Shown: positions 23,554-37,037, counted from the first letter of the stretch. The stretch: DNA of 64,000 nt from Apostichopus japonicus (GCF_037975245.1 NC_092568.1:11557501-11621500), one strand, 5' to 3'. The notes: generated from the letters alone by a model not told the origin. Made by a program: numbers and translations.

Positions 23554-24039
23554 ATATGTATTGGCATACTTCGGCAAGGAATCTTGTCTAATGCTTTCCG
23601 ATTTTCATGAAAAATAACGACCAAAAAAAATCGATAATGCATGGCTTTGTTTGAAGAAGCCAATGGAAGTATATTAGTTAATTCATATTTAGTGAGTCGA
23701 AACAGCTCATAGTTGATACCAAACAACGTAACAAGTAGACTGAATAGTACAAGTACTAGTCTACACAACGTATCCACACAATACATGTATAGTATATCCT
23801 AAGTTATTGGATCGTTAATGTCCACTTTCGCAAGCATGGAAGCAAGTAGTTCCCGCAAGAAACCTTACAAAAGAACGAAGGGACTTAGTATTCATCAACA
23901 AAAGGCAAGAAGAACCCAACAGCGAAGAGAATATAGTAAAAGGCGAAACTATATCGACCAAGATTGGACGTAACGTATCCCTTAGCCGTGCAATAGGCCC
24001 AATTCAAAATTGGTCTAGGCCTGGGGCTACCTGCGTTTG

Positions 24040-26260
24040 AAGGTACCATACATTCTGGCGCCGCTCATGCGATGAAAAAGCTCGCAGTCCTGTCTTTCAA
24101 TTTCACAATTTGTCTACTTCATGGGCGGGCTATCGGCAAAAATTGCTGTTGCGATATCATTAAAACATTAAACAAAAATTAAAAAATCCGTCAAGGGGGA
24201 CGGCTGCCCCCTTCGCCCCCATTGGCTACGCGCCTGACTTTAGGGAGGGGATCAGGATGTGGATAGGGAACAGGGGTTCAGTATTACTCAATGATTCTGA
24301 GAGGCCTTAACCGACCAACGTTTGTAAGGTGTGAAGTCAAGTTTACCATGAAGGACATCTGCCATCATGTCATCTGCAAAGTTTGTTAAGACATTGAAGA
24401 GGCAAGGGGAAATAACTTTTGCACGGAGTAGCAAGAGTGATAAGTAAAGAGAACTTATGCTTAATAACTGATATAAGAATTTTTCATACTAAAAATTAAA
24501 ATTAACTTTGATCTGTCTATGGCAACTCAATGAAAAGTAAAGAAGACAATTGGGAATTAGTACTTAAAGATTTTTCATAATCATGTATATTACAGTATGT
24601 AGATTGGGATATGATCCCATTTTGATATTCAATTTGCATGGGGATCCATAGATATATTTACTGTACATCTCAGAAGAAGGGTACCAAACATCTCCGGTTC
24701 ATAAAAAAATCTCAACTTAGTCATACACGATCTTGCTTGGAGCTGAGTCGTTGTAGAGTGAACTAAGTTGCAGCTGAAGTGGTTTGGGACCAAGGTGGTG
24801 GAAGAGAGTACGAGGCATCTCACCCTAACCAGCTCGATAACATGAAAAGGTGGGCCTACTTGGTTGTGGGTAAGTTGGTTAGGGACCGAGTTCTGCCTTG
24901 TATTTTCCTTTTACAACCTCGTTTTTGTCAAACGTGAAGATGACGGCAGATGTCAATGTGCACAATCGGAAGATTTATCCAGAAAATTATTGCTCAGAAA
25001 TCAATGTGTGTAGTATTAGACTCAACTGAATTTACTTACTACACATGCGCTCTATACATACTGCATACTCCATATAGTGACTCTTGCATAAATTAACATA
25101 TGGCTTTGGCTTCGGAATAAAAGATTCTCGAAGTGACATCATAGGTGCTTTTTCGGGGTAAGCATTGGATGTTTCAATCAAGGACATTTGAATACTTTGT
25201 GAAGGACTCCCAGATCTAATAACTAAGACAAATTAACAAATGTTGGTGCTAATGGGACACCTACTGAGCAAAATAAGACGATGCAAATAACTCTCTTCAC
25301 AACCTCTTGTTATAATGTTGATGTTAATGGTTAATGTTGATCCATTCTTTTATGCGTTTTATTTACCCTGTCAAAATTATTTTACAATCAATAACAGAGC
25401 ACTTAAGAATAAATATCAAGGCAATTCTTCTGCTGAATGTAATTTGAATAGTTGTCCTAAATGAGTCCGCTACTGTACTATCTAATGGGTCAAAGCTATC
25501 CGTTAGCACTGTACTACATTATTTAGATGAACCAGCCTCTTGTGTAGCATTTGATGAGTGGTAATGACAATGCTGGCCAGTAGTTATCACACTCTAATCA
25601 TTTCTTGACATATGGCTGGCCATGTTGATCTATCCATGTGACCAGTTGAATCAATAAAGCAGTGTTGGTGCCAGTCACTATTTATGACTGATAAAGTGTC
25701 TGATTGCAGGGGAATGTAAGGGGGGAACTATTTTTTAATGCACTTACTGAATCAACTTCTAATTATTTCAACTGCTGTTTAGGAACAGCCCCAGCCATCA
25801 GTCCAAGGCAATTCGCCCATATAGGGATATGTACCTGAAAATTAAACAAACAATTCCCAGTAATAAATTTGCCATACGTTTGCATAAGGAAGGTCCGCAT
25901 GTTTCAATTGGTTTAAAATACTTTTAATGGAGAAATGGGACAATGCCCCCATCCTGCAAAGCCACCAACACTGCACTGTTTCCTCTCCTTTTGATACGAA
26001 AAATAGAATTATGAGGTAATATTTATGGGAGGGGAAGTTAAGGGCATTCAAGCTAATACAGAAGGTTTTGGTGGGTGAAATGTCTTGTTTTGCTATATTA
26101 TTCATCATGTTCATTAGTTTTCAGCTTTATTTGTCTCAAGCATCAAATTTAAAATGACTTTGAATGTTCACATCAATGTACCTACCATGGAGGGTTAAGT
26201 GCCGTTGTCCCAGTTGCGACTTACGTGTTATTTAACCCTCTCTCAGTTCAAAGAGATATG
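24040..26260. other. intergenic with RT sliver
   Basis: Mostly featureless AT-rich DNA. A probable element end (GGCTACGCGCCTG) is at 24223-24235, after a GACGGCTGCCCCC block. A short reverse-transcriptase trace is listed separately at 24270-24440. No genes seen from 24450 to 26260. Confidence 0.4.
24270..24440 (-). pseudogene. short reverse transcriptase fossil
   Basis: On the minus strand the translation reads RAKVISPCLFNVLTNFADDM followed by MADVLHGK. This resembles the QGxVISPxLFN...FADD block of a non-LTR reverse transcriptase with the loop between the two motifs deleted. It is a fragment of under 60 residues with no other domains. Confidence 0.4.
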
Positions 26261-26464
26261 TGTTCCGTTGACTGCAAAACGTAACAGGCATTTACGGTAA
26301 ATTTTAGAATAATTGCTTAGGCTTGGATAATAAAGTTATTGCGATTTATTTTCCACCTCATCAAATGCATGATCTGCAATACACCCTTGCTACTATTCGA
26401 ACATCTTTGTCCGTCTTACCGACAGCGTATGACGGACATTCCTGTCACATAATACTTGCTTGTT

Positions 26465-26665
26465 TAAATGTCAAATATGTGATGGATCGATGGCTACTGG
26501 TTGGGAGAGAATTTGAACCAAAGTTTACATTTTCACACTTTGACAGGTTTAACTAGTTAAATATTTTCACAGACTCGTAACCACCTGTCTTTTGCAATGG
26601 ATTAAGTGTTTCCTACATTTTCTCAAATCAGTAAATCAAGTCTGTTATTTTCCATATGAATTTGT
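26465..26665 (+). repeat. direct repeat, first copy
   Basis: The segment around GTCAAATATGTGATGGAT, ending ATTTTCTCAAATCAGTAAATC, recurs at 27445-27622 in the same orientation, 979 bases downstream, with moderate divergence. No coding role seen. Confidence 0.55.
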
Positions 26666-27444
26666 TATGTGTCTAATCAAATTATGCTTTTGCTTCTTCT
26701 TTAAATCGTCATTTTGGACTTACTTTATCATACATGTTAACTGTTTCCATCGTTAACTTCTAGGACTCAATTAACATCGTTTAGTCCACTAGCATAGGGT
26801 TGGTGGGTCAGTGCGAAGATGGCAGAGGTGCCGACAACTTTTTCTAAGGAGGCTCACCTCTGCTACACCACCTTTACTTGAAAGATAAATCATTATTAAA
26901 TTATACTAACAAGAAACTACAATAACATAGCTTACTTTTTTGCATACCTGAAGTATTCATTTCTTTTTTTACTTACTTAAGTAAGAACTAGACTGGGGAA
27001 TCTACAAAAGAAAGAAAACTGCTTGATATCATGAACCAAATTTCTCCTGTTGATTCAGTCCTTATTCACCTGTGGCTCAAAATTCACAATGCAACAACAG
27101 GTTTTAAAAATATATTGCAGTCAAGAAATATTGCATTTACTTTGAGGATTGTCATTGTTATTACTGTAGGCACCAGACCTGTGGTAATGATGCAAAGATA
27201 TTCTGAAGGAGAGCATGAACGAATATGAAATGACAAAAAAAAATGGTTGCGTTCTCAACAACGGAATGTATTGTTTTCTTGGTTAGAACTCCTCTATTGT
27301 TTAATTGATTTCGATTGACTAATCTCCAAAATTGTCGTAACTAAACATTTTAGCAGAGCTGGATTATCCTTCCTCATCGACCTCCAGGGCAGGCAATTTT
27401 GGGAGATTTGATTTCATTCTTCCTTTAATGGTACTGCAAGGGTC

Positions 27445-27622
27445 AAGGGTCAGATATGCGATGGATGCTACTGGTTTGGGGAGATTTGACCAAACTTTAC
27501 GTTTGCACAATTTTGACAGGTTTAGCTTCTTCAATGTGTGTACAGAAGTTAGAAACGCCTGTCTTTTCAATTTGTTGAGTGTTTCCTCCATTTTCTCAAA
27601 TCAGTAAATCGAGTCTGTTAAT
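27445..27622 (+). repeat. direct repeat, second copy
   Basis: Counterpart of 26465-26665 (GTCAGATATGCGATGGAT start). The spacing suggests a tandem duplication of about 1 kb whose remaining length has diverged or been rearranged. Confidence 0.55.
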
Positions 27623-29267
27623 CGTTTCTTACATTTTCGAAATACTGAACATTTCGTTGCACTTGTTATGTAATTTATCAAAGTCAACTTATTTTCCTTA
27701 TTGAATTGTCAGTAGGATTTAGTGCAAGTACAAATTGCCCATGCCTGCTTATGTGGTGTAATGTTTTCACATTTTAGTGTCAACTTAACTAGGTCGACAA
27801 GTAAAGGTATATTTTCACAAAATATATATTTCATCTTAGCCAGCGATAGCTTTACTATTTTCTACCTTTTTACGCTAGATGACCTCTTAGTGTGATTGTT
27901 GAATTGTATGGGAGTCTTTTCCTAGGCTTTAAATTGATTACTTATGCTTTGTATTATTCTGCACATGAATTTTGTTATTTGGAAGTCCATTCTCTATATA
28001 AGGAGATGCGATTTCCACACTTCGCCAGTTTGGGGCGAGGTTATCGTTCATGCTTATAGATTGTCTCATCATTAGCCCAGAACAGTGAGATATAACCTTG
28101 TGCAGTTAAATCGGCTCAACCAGTTGGCGACATTGAATACTCCATCGTATATTTGTTAGACTGGTAGCAGTAGAAATTATATTTTGTGTACCGCGTTCGA
28201 CAAATCTCCTTTATTTTTTTAATATCAGCGTCTTACCTGTAAACGCGATAAAATGTTAAAGGTCACCTAAGTATATTAAACTGTGCCCTGCATTGTAACA
28301 TGTAATACTGTAAAAGATATGTAACAGAGAAAAAAGGTTTTTGATAACTTTGCCTGTCCCTCCCCATCCAGATGTAATTGTATTACGTTATAATCGTTGT
28401 TCGCTACAAAGCATATCCTGTACGGTCGTTGTAAGCTCTAGATGGAAAAGCCTAAGAATGAGCTCAATACACTATTAATGAAAGCATAGTAAACCTTTTG
28501 TCTGCACACATCAAGACATATACAACATGGTAAAATACCTTCTCTCAAGTTTATAGTTGCAACTACATTACAAAAAAGTGTTGTTAACGTTATTATCATG
28601 AAGTATTATAATTATCTGTAACACAGAATCCGGTAGACTTTAGATTCCAGGTCATTTAACTTTAGTCAATGTGGTGAATGTGTTACATAATATGCAAGCT
28701 AGTTCCATGCAAATATAGTATACATTACTTACATGTGTTAATTAGATATGAAATTCCATTCTAATTCTAACATATTTTAATGATTCAAAAGACATAAGGG
28801 GAAGGATATAATATTCTTTGGAACAAAACAAAGTAAAATTGACTGGAATGAACTACTACCACGGTAGACCTTAGCTTAAAACTACATTGTTTAATTGTAA
28901 CCTTTCTTATTTTACTTTAAAGCATTGTCTAAATTAGTAGAAACTTAAGCCAAATGCTGAAGGAGGTGCGGATAGGGAAGGGAGGATGGATATAAAACAA
29001 AATGATCAAGAGTGTTCTAAAAGGGGCACAGGAATATATTCGCCTGCTATATGTTCCATTGTATTACTGACCACAGTAAACATGGATAAAACTAAATAAA
29101 TTATAGATAATTTATTATTATTTATAAATTTAAAGATAAATTAAACTAGATAAATTAGTCGCAATAGTGGTTGTTATTTTAAATTCTGACCCCTACCTCT
29201 TCTCCACACCCCTTTCCAACTGGCCCTTGAAACATTAATATTTAAGTTAGCACCACATGTGCCTGCA
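27623..29267. other. intergenic, gene-free
   Basis: AT-rich, with no convincing exon, RNA gene or repeat end. Confidence 0.4.
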
Positions 29268-30224
29268 CTGAAAACTTAAATTGGTCCACCGACTAACATA
29301 ACGTCCATCTGGTGCCTCTACCGACTAACATAGCCTTAGTCAGTTGCTATACCGACTAATTTATTCCTTAGTCAGTTGGATTTCTTAGTCGGTCATCTTA
29401 GTCCGTCAGCTTAGTCGATCAACAATATCTTAGTCGGTAAATGTATATTAGTCAGTTACATTAGTTGGTGACATTAGTCGGTCTTTACCGACTAATTTAT
29501 ATGAGCCACCGACTAGTTTATAGCAGGTTTACATTAGTCAGGATGGTGCCTCTCCCGACTAACCTTTCTTAGTCGGTATCGACTGACTAGTTGCGCTGCC
29601 TAGAATCACTGAAAGAATTAAACCCGACTAGTTTCACTGACTAGAATCACTGAAAGAAAAGAGAGCAGAAGAAACACAAGTAATGTGTACGTTGGCAATA
29701 TTTATTTCTGATAAAACTTCTGATGTCTACAAAAGCTGACTTTCGACAGATGGAGAATAAATCACTGTAAACAAAAATCTGATAATATCTTTTTATTCCA
29801 ACAAAGTTAAGACAAGTTAATGGATCAAACATGAATCGCAAAAGTATAGTACTGCAAAATAATGCAAAGTTTAATCTTGGGCAAGAGTTCCTCACGACTG
29901 TCGTTTTAAAGTGGTACCCCAAATCGACACCAGTTAAGTCTTCACGAACAAAGAGTGTTTCTCTTAACTACGAATGGACACTCACTTGTCTTCAGGAAGC
30001 CAAAAATCTGCACAATTATTGACCTGTGAACAGAAAATATGATATACGTGTAAGCACAGATACAGATATAGCACATGATAACTCACATTATCATAAACAT
30101 ACATTTACATTTTTTACCTATGTTTTACCTGTGAGTGGTTACACTGTATCTGGGGTGTTTAGGGGAGTGTCCTGGGGTGTGAGCTATAATATAATGTGAG
30201 ACAGTGTTTGGAGATGTTGGGAAA

Positions 30225-31440
30225 ATGGAAAGGGGTACCCCATCAGTGGAAATAACTGGAAATTACTCTCCTTAAATGTGGAGTCCTACCTATCATTTTC
30301 CAGTAGTTTTCAATTGGTCACACCAAAAGCTCACCTAGTTTAATAAGGGGGTGGGGCGGACTCTGGTAGTGGTGGCCCACCAAAATTACTGGAAATGCCC
30401 ATCCCTTACATATGAAGTGATACCTATCATTTTCCAGTAAGTTTTCAACTGGTTACATCATGAGCTGACCTAGATCAATGAGGGAGGGGAATTTTGGGGG
30501 TCTACTGGCAGGGGTTCCTCACTAATATAAATTACTCGAAATGCCCATCCCTTAAATATAGAGTCCTGCCAATCATTTTCCAGTAGTTTTCAACTGGTTA
30601 CCTCATGAGCTGACCTGGGTCAAGAAGGGGATGGGCATTTTAGGGGTCTACTGGCAGGGGTACCCCACTAATATAAATAACTGGAAATGCCCATCCATTA
30701 CATATAGAGTCCTGCCTATCATTTTCCAGTAGTTTTCAACTGGTTACCTCATGAGCTGACCTGAGTCAAGAAGGGGATTGGCATTTGGGGGTCTACTGGC
30801 AGGGGTACCCCCCTCCCAATATAACTTTCTGGAAATGCCCATCCCTTACATATGAAGTGTAACCTATCATTTTCCAATAAGTTTTCAACTGGTTACATCA
30901 TGAGCTGACCTAGGTCAAAGAGGGGATGGGCATTTTGGGGGTCTACTGGCAGGGGTACCCCACCAATATAAAGTACTGGAAATGCCCATCACTTACATAT
31001 GAAGTGATACCTATCATTTTCCAGTAGGTTTCAACTGGTTAAATCATGAGCTCACCTAGGTCAATGACGGGATGGGCATTTTGGGGGTCTACTGGCAGGG
31101 GTACCCCACCAATATAAATTACTGGAAATGCCCATCACTTACATATGAAGTGATACCTATCATTTTCCAGTAGGTTTCAACTGATTACCTTATGAGCTGA
31201 CCTAGGTCAATGAGGGGATGGGCAATTTGGGGGTCTACTGGCAGGGGAACCCCACCAATAAAAATTACTGGCAATGCCCATCCCTTGTTTCTGAAGTCCT
31301 AACCAATATTTTCCAGTAGGGTTCAGTGGTTAAGTCATGAGATGACCTAGGTCAGCCGTGAAGAGTCAATTATTGATCATAGGCAGGGGTACCCCACCAC
31401 CAATAATTACTGGCGATGGCCATTTGTTGCTTTTGGGGCC
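30225..31440 (+). repeat. 146-bp minisatellite, about 8-9 units
   Basis: The marker GGAAATGCCCATC starts units at about 30391, 30537, 30683, 30831, 30978, 31124 and 31270, with a degenerate first unit near 30258 and last near 31412. Spacings are 145-148 bases. Each unit includes ATCATTTTCCAGTA, TTTTCAACTGGTTA, CATGAGCTGACCTAGGTCAA and GGGGTCTACTGGCAGGGGTA. No frame stays open through consecutive units, so it is not a repeat protein. Confidence 0.9.
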
Positions 31441-32813
31441 ATACCTGACACATTGTACTTACTTTGATGTGGTTACCATGAAAACTGATCTAGGTTAGCT
31501 ATCAGGTGACTTTAAAATTGCTCTCCCAGCCACACCCACCACAGCCGGTTTGTCAGTCGTCTGGTTTCATCTACAGGAATGCACTGTGAACATTGTGATG
31601 TACCAGGCAATTGGTTACCTTCCCATCTAACCAAACCCTCTGGGCTCCCGCTCTACAAATCAGTAAAAATTTGGCCAAACTTCTGAAGCTTGCAGGTAAA
31701 TGATATAACAGACTGTTTTTTTTATAAAACAGGTTATGACAGTTGGGTTAAACAGTTGGGTACAATAGTAAAACTCACTCTTCCATCTTTTTTGTCTCTA
31801 TGGTACTTGTTCCTTTGCTTTTTGGACTCTCGGATAAACTCTTTTGTTCTGCGAAGGGTAGCAATATATCATATTAAGACACGTCTTTAAGCCGTATATA
31901 ACAAAGTTCTCCTCTTCTGTTGTTGCCTCCACACTGGTGTAGCACATCACAGGAAACCTCACCCTTCACTTGGATATTTGGCTTTTCAATTCTTCCTGGA
32001 AAAAAGAAACAGCAAAGTATTCATCATTTGAATAAAAAATTAAATAAAGTTGTCAACACAAAGTTATGTAAGATTTGCTTCCACTATAGTCTCAAAAAAC
32101 AATCCCAAAGTTTGAAGCAGACTCTATCAAGCTGAATATTTGAACCAGAGTGTCATCACCATTGCAACCAGAATCAAATTCCCAGAATACAGAGATGATA
32201 AAACATGGGCTAAATCTTTGTTTGTTTTTATGATCTATAACATAATTTTTTTTATAAAATGCACTGAGCCAACTTATTTATAGACCTAATCGTTTTTAGT
32301 TGTTATTTTGCTTGCTCACATAACAAGCCTGTTTAGACCTAGGCTAGAGAAGAATCAGTACTTTGTTACACTAAGTTTGTCTTTCGGTCGTTTTGATTTA
32401 GTCTTACTAGTAGTACTATAGTATATAATACCGGTGACTAGCCAACATAATTTGTTCAGCCTACTGTGACTGTAAGTTTGAAAGTCTAGCCTTGCTTATT
32501 CAATATCACATAGCCACTCATTTAGATTCACATGGGAAATTACAGGAAATCTTTACCAAATGAGTGTAGACTTCAAATAAACTATTGAGACTTATAGTCC
32601 CAGAATTTGTTTGGGAATATCTTAGAAGATTATGTGCCACTGTTCAATCTAGCCCAATACACACATAACACATTGTTAATTGGTGTTTATAGAATGCACA
32701 CTTTAGTGTTGAGAATGCACTGCAGTACCCAGTAGAAGCCTATAGGCTACTCACTGTCATTGTACTTGTGTATTGCGCAACGCCAGCCTAACAACGGTTA
32801 CACGTAGCATGGA

Positions 32814-33018
32814 CACTTCGAAGTTCGGACACCTAAGCTTTCAAACACCCCAAAACTATAATTTCCTTTTATTGACAAATATGTAAGTACTTGATTGCAC
32901 ACGGGTCATTTTGGAGAGAAAATAACTGTATCTTCGTAAATTTACGTGATATTGGCTCTTGCTGTAGGTTATCATGGTGAAATCGTGTCTTTCTTAGGGG
33001 TGTCCGAACTTCGCAGTG
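32814..33018. mobile_element. small inverted-repeat element, 205 bp
   Basis: Arms CACTTCGAAGTTCGGACACC at the left and GGTGTCCGAACTTCGCAGTG at the right are inverted repeats with one mismatch, extended by CTAAG/CTTAG. A second partial copy, CCGAACTTCGCAATACTG, follows at once. It looks like a MITE nested in the larger element; no target duplication was identified. Confidence 0.55.
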
Positions 33019-33552
33019 TTCCGAACTTCGCAATACTGACTATACTGCGTAGCGTAACACTAACCATAATACAGTACTAGTGCCAGTCGCCTAACAGTAA
33101 ACTTTAATTTTACCTTCAAGTTAAAGGAATAACAGGTAGGCCGATGATGGCAGTTAATACCTCCATTCGTCTAAAGACCTTCTTGGGTGATTTACGGTTG
33201 AAAGTTGCTTAGAGTGATCGTATGAAACTATGCAAAGCCCAGCAAGCTGCCGTTGCCTCTCGGTTTCGAAATTGAATTGAATCGAATTGGGTTAAAATGC
33301 ATTAGTCCGTCGACACCGACTAAGCTATGATTATGGCGTAAATCGGGTGCCCGTATTGTTCTTAGTCCATGGGTTAAAATATCTTAGTCCGTCGCCACAG
33401 ACTAAGCTGCGATTATATTTTCCTTAGTCAGTGTAAACTGACTAAGAAGCAGTGATGGAACGAAGATTTTTGCTAGTCCTTGTGCATTGACTAACGTTGC
33501 AGACTAATTTAACGTTAGTCAGTGGCAATATTGACTAGTTTATTTTTTCAGT

Positions 33553-36500
33553 GTGTATGCAATGATATATTTTTTAATGTCAATTGATATATTACATTTA
33601 TATGTTGAATATATTTTGTCTTGGATATTCAGTGTATGGGGTACATCCTTGAGGATGAAATTCCATAGTAAATATATTAGTTTTTCCTTTTTGCAGTTTG
33701 AGGGAGATGTTGGAAAGCTCAATGTGTACTATTGAAATATTCACTTTCAGAATCACTCTAAACTGATTGTTATTTTCATACTTCTGAAATGAATCACCAT
33801 AAGGGAAGTAAGGACACCACATGCTACATGGTCTTGAGTCAGAGAGTACAGATATTGAGACTTTTGCATTTTGCACTCAATAGGGAAAACCTGCTGATTT
33901 TGTTTCCGGTTTTTTTTTGGGGGGGGGGATGAGGGGTGGAGGAGGGCGTTGGAAAGGAGAGTCTATATAGTCAGAGGTTAAACATTGAAAATCACTAATT
34001 CATTTCTCTGTGTATAGCAAGTCTATTGCTTTGTATTCATTCATGATATCAGAGAGAGCTGCAGAGTACAAATGAATGTTCAATGAATAATATAAAGCCT
34101 GCAGGATAGCCCCTTATATATATATATATATATATTGGATAATTAAAAGATATATAACTTACCCATCAGTTATGTGCTCATTTCCTGCAAAATGAAGATG
34201 AGTCCTAATACCTTGCATGACATTGGGATCAGAAAAGGGAGAATTTACTCTATTTAAATTTTAATAATGATGAAGATTGTCCGATGCACTATGTGCTTGA
34301 TATTGCATAACTAACGCCAACTGGTCTGCTATATTTTTGAGAGTAAGGGTGAGGAGGGTAATTTGTAAACTTATGAAACTGTAGTAAATTTAAATCTACA
34401 CTAGAAATAAAAATACTTATGTATAAGGTTGCCTCGAAATGCTAATTACATGCAAACTTAGGCTGACGATATGGATAATCAATAAACGCAACCATAAAAA
34501 GTAACTAGCTTTAATGACAGACATGCAACAATGTTTGACTGCACTGCATCGACTTGATCCCACCTACATAACCCTTAAAGAAACCAAGTCATTTACATAG
34601 CATTCAGTTTAAGTTTTGCAAAATAAGAAAATAAAGTTTAAATACCACAGCACCTATAGTCAGTGGGCCGAACCCCAAAATATGCTTAAAAAATGACATC
34701 CGTTGCACTCTTTAGTCAATAAGGTTTGATGGTTGGGTATGGTTGAGGAACAACGGAACAATATGTTTTCACTTGTTGTCCAGTGAAAATCGAGTTACTT
34801 TTTAGAAATTAAAGGATTTGGAGGAGGGAAATCCACACTCTGTAACGCCATATGGTAGTTCTGCTATTTATATTTTACAGAAAATCAAAGTTTTGGCAAT
34901 ATTTATGATAACTGCAGACAATGAAATATACGAACGACCAGAACATGGACAGAAAGTGCAGAGTTTGAATGTTATGATATAAAGGGATACCTAACTTTTG
35001 GAAATACATTAATATTCATGGATATTTTGAAAACAAAAGTATTTTATTTCTTTGCAAAAAAAACATTCATCCACGGCCTTGACTTGAAATATATTAAATG
35101 ATATGAAATATAACAAAATGGTTTTGCGAAGAAGAAAAGGTGTTAAGAAATATTCTTATTTGAAACCTGAAATGAGCTGTGTTGTATCTGAACAGATGCT
35201 ACCAATAGGACTTGTGCTATGTTTTTGTACAAACATGTTTCATGTTGTTTCTTGTTGAACTCAATCTGTGAGGGGGAATACTGAGATCTGTTAAAAAATT
35301 AAATACATTGACTCGATAGTTCTCTTAATGAGTTCATTCCTTTGTAAATATAAATGCACCATCACAGAGAAGATCCAAAGGGGGGGGGGGGGCAGGACCC
35401 CCTGAGAATTGTTAAATACATTGATTTTTTGAGACCAAAAATAAAATTTGGTCAACAGTATCCTATCATCCACATTCAATTTTTCAAAAGGCATTGAAAC
35501 TTGGGAAGATAATCATGGTCACAATTTAATAATGATTGACGTTTTTGATCTGTTTTTGTCATTTGAATTTGTTTGTTCCCCTGCCAACTTCCTCCCCCCC
35601 CCCCCCAACAAACACTTTCTGGAAAATGTCAAGGTGTATATATACCAAAAACCCATTTATAACATACAAATTGAAGCATGTGTTTGTAGCAGCATCAAGG
35701 GCATATTTCAAAATGTGGGAAATTATTGGAAATTTTGAGCCACTGCTTGAATAAAGCATCATCAATTTTGCTTATAAGTTCTCGCGACTTGAGGAACTTG
35801 ACATACTTTGATCCTGCTATGACAGAAAAAGGGGTAAATTGCATTGATAAATTATACTTAAGTTTGCAATCTATCTTTAAAAAACATGATTTATCAGCAG
35901 AACAGCTAATTAACATAGAAGCTTGAGCAACATCAATGGCATTAAAGGCAACATCAAGTGAAAACATGTTTGGACATCAGTAAGACACCCTATTGTACAA
36001 TCCTGATTGAAGTTTTGACTGAAGTTGCGATAACCACGCTCACAAGTTAATCAATTTTTGATAGTCTGCTGAATTCCTCACGTTGTTTAAAATTGATTGA
36101 AGCACACCTATGATAGTGATCTATGCCAGGGGATGCATAATAAACACAACACAAGTAAAGTAAGATTTCCAATAATATTATTATTGTAGAGATCCAACAC
36201 TATAATTATAATGTATTCCAAATAAATGGATAACAGTACAGTACTTTGTAATAAAGTAAAATGCAAAGTATTGAAGTCAAGTACAGTATAAGAGTAAGAT
36301 GTAAAGCAAGTGTATCACAAAGACGAACCTGGAGTAACTCTGTGGAGAAAGCTTCCCTGCATCAAATTATACTCTCCAGCAAACAAAGCTTAAGATAAAT
36401 CCCTGACCACACAAAACAGCCAACAAAAGAAGCACCAGTGGGAAACAGCTAAAGTAGTGATTCTTGCCAGCTGAACCTGAACACTACCCCCTAAGACCAG

Positions 36501-37030
36501 ATAAACATGAAGGACATACCCGATTGTGTTGATAGTTTATGTCAGCTAAATGAAGATGACCAGGAGAATAAAAGAGTGGTCTGAATCCATGTGATAGAAC
36601 TGTAAAAACATAGCAAGACAATGAAACTTATACCAAAACAAATGTATAATGTAATGGTAAATGTCTAACTGATCTTGTGAATAGTCCCTTCTACATTTGG
36701 AAGCAATTAAACTTAAAAGAATGGTCCAAGTCAAAATTGTGTTTTGATATGTTAAAGAGGAACATAATCTAAGCATTGCGGTGAAATTTCATTTTATTCC
36801 TATATGCAGTTTTGAGATATTGACAGTTGAAGTTGCCCCTTTCGTACCAAAAGTGCACTTGGAGTAAACAGGTGTGACATCATAGTTCCATGTATTGTTC
36901 CATAAGTTTTGAAATTTTCAAAACTTGCCCCATTCACTATGACTGTTTTTTCCACATACAGAGCATGATCCTCAAAAGCTTCATCGTCAGTTTGTTGATT
37001 TTCTGCTGGTTACTGTAGTTCCATCAACAT
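33553..37030. other. intergenic, gene-free
   Basis: Contains poly-G at 33916 and 35380, poly-C at 35596, and a (TA)n run at about 34114-34133. Overlapping frames at 35448-35967 on both strands have no recognisable motif and no splice context, so I do not call a gene. Confidence 0.4.
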
Positions 37031-37037
37031 TTCCATG

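Larger units (their letters stand above)
17732..24035 (+). repeat. inverted duplication, arm A
   Basis: Read on the plus strand, this arm matches arm B (47590-51983) read on the minus strand. Matching segments are 17732-18205 with 51983-51225 and about 21118-24035 with 50655-47590. Between them the arms differ: arm A has 2.9 kb of unrelated DNA (SINE included), arm B has a 0.57 kb LINE fragment. Arm A has a 170-base insertion around 17793-17960 and one unit of a 265-base repeat that arm B has in 2-3 copies. The outer edge of arm A abuts an 18-base poly-C run (17713-17728). Confidence 0.8.
29268..33552. mobile_element. CACTA-like DNA transposon, about 4.3 kb, non-autonomous
   Basis: The termini are CACTGAAAA at 29268 and TTTTCAGTG ending at 33552. 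Both ends carry dense arrays of TTAGTC and its complement GACTAA: at least fourteen exact hits in 29290-29650 and about ten in 33300-33545. Several form perfect short hairpins. CACTA/EnSpm elements are known for CACT(A/G) ends and subterminal repeat arrays; a dinucleotide TG flanks both ends, but I cannot confirm a target duplication. A 146-bp minisatellite (30225-31440) fills the interior. No transposase domain was recognised, although short frames occur at 29647-29922 and 31690-32135. Other superfamilies with short inverted ends cannot be excluded. Confidence 0.65.

Noticed and set aside
30225-31440. CRISPR-like array
   Set aside because: Units are contiguous 146-bp tandem repeats with no unique spacers, and the sequence is eukaryotic.
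35448-35967. Possible gene suggested by overlapping frames on both strands
   Set aside because: All frames are short, overlap antisense, and contain no recognisable domain.
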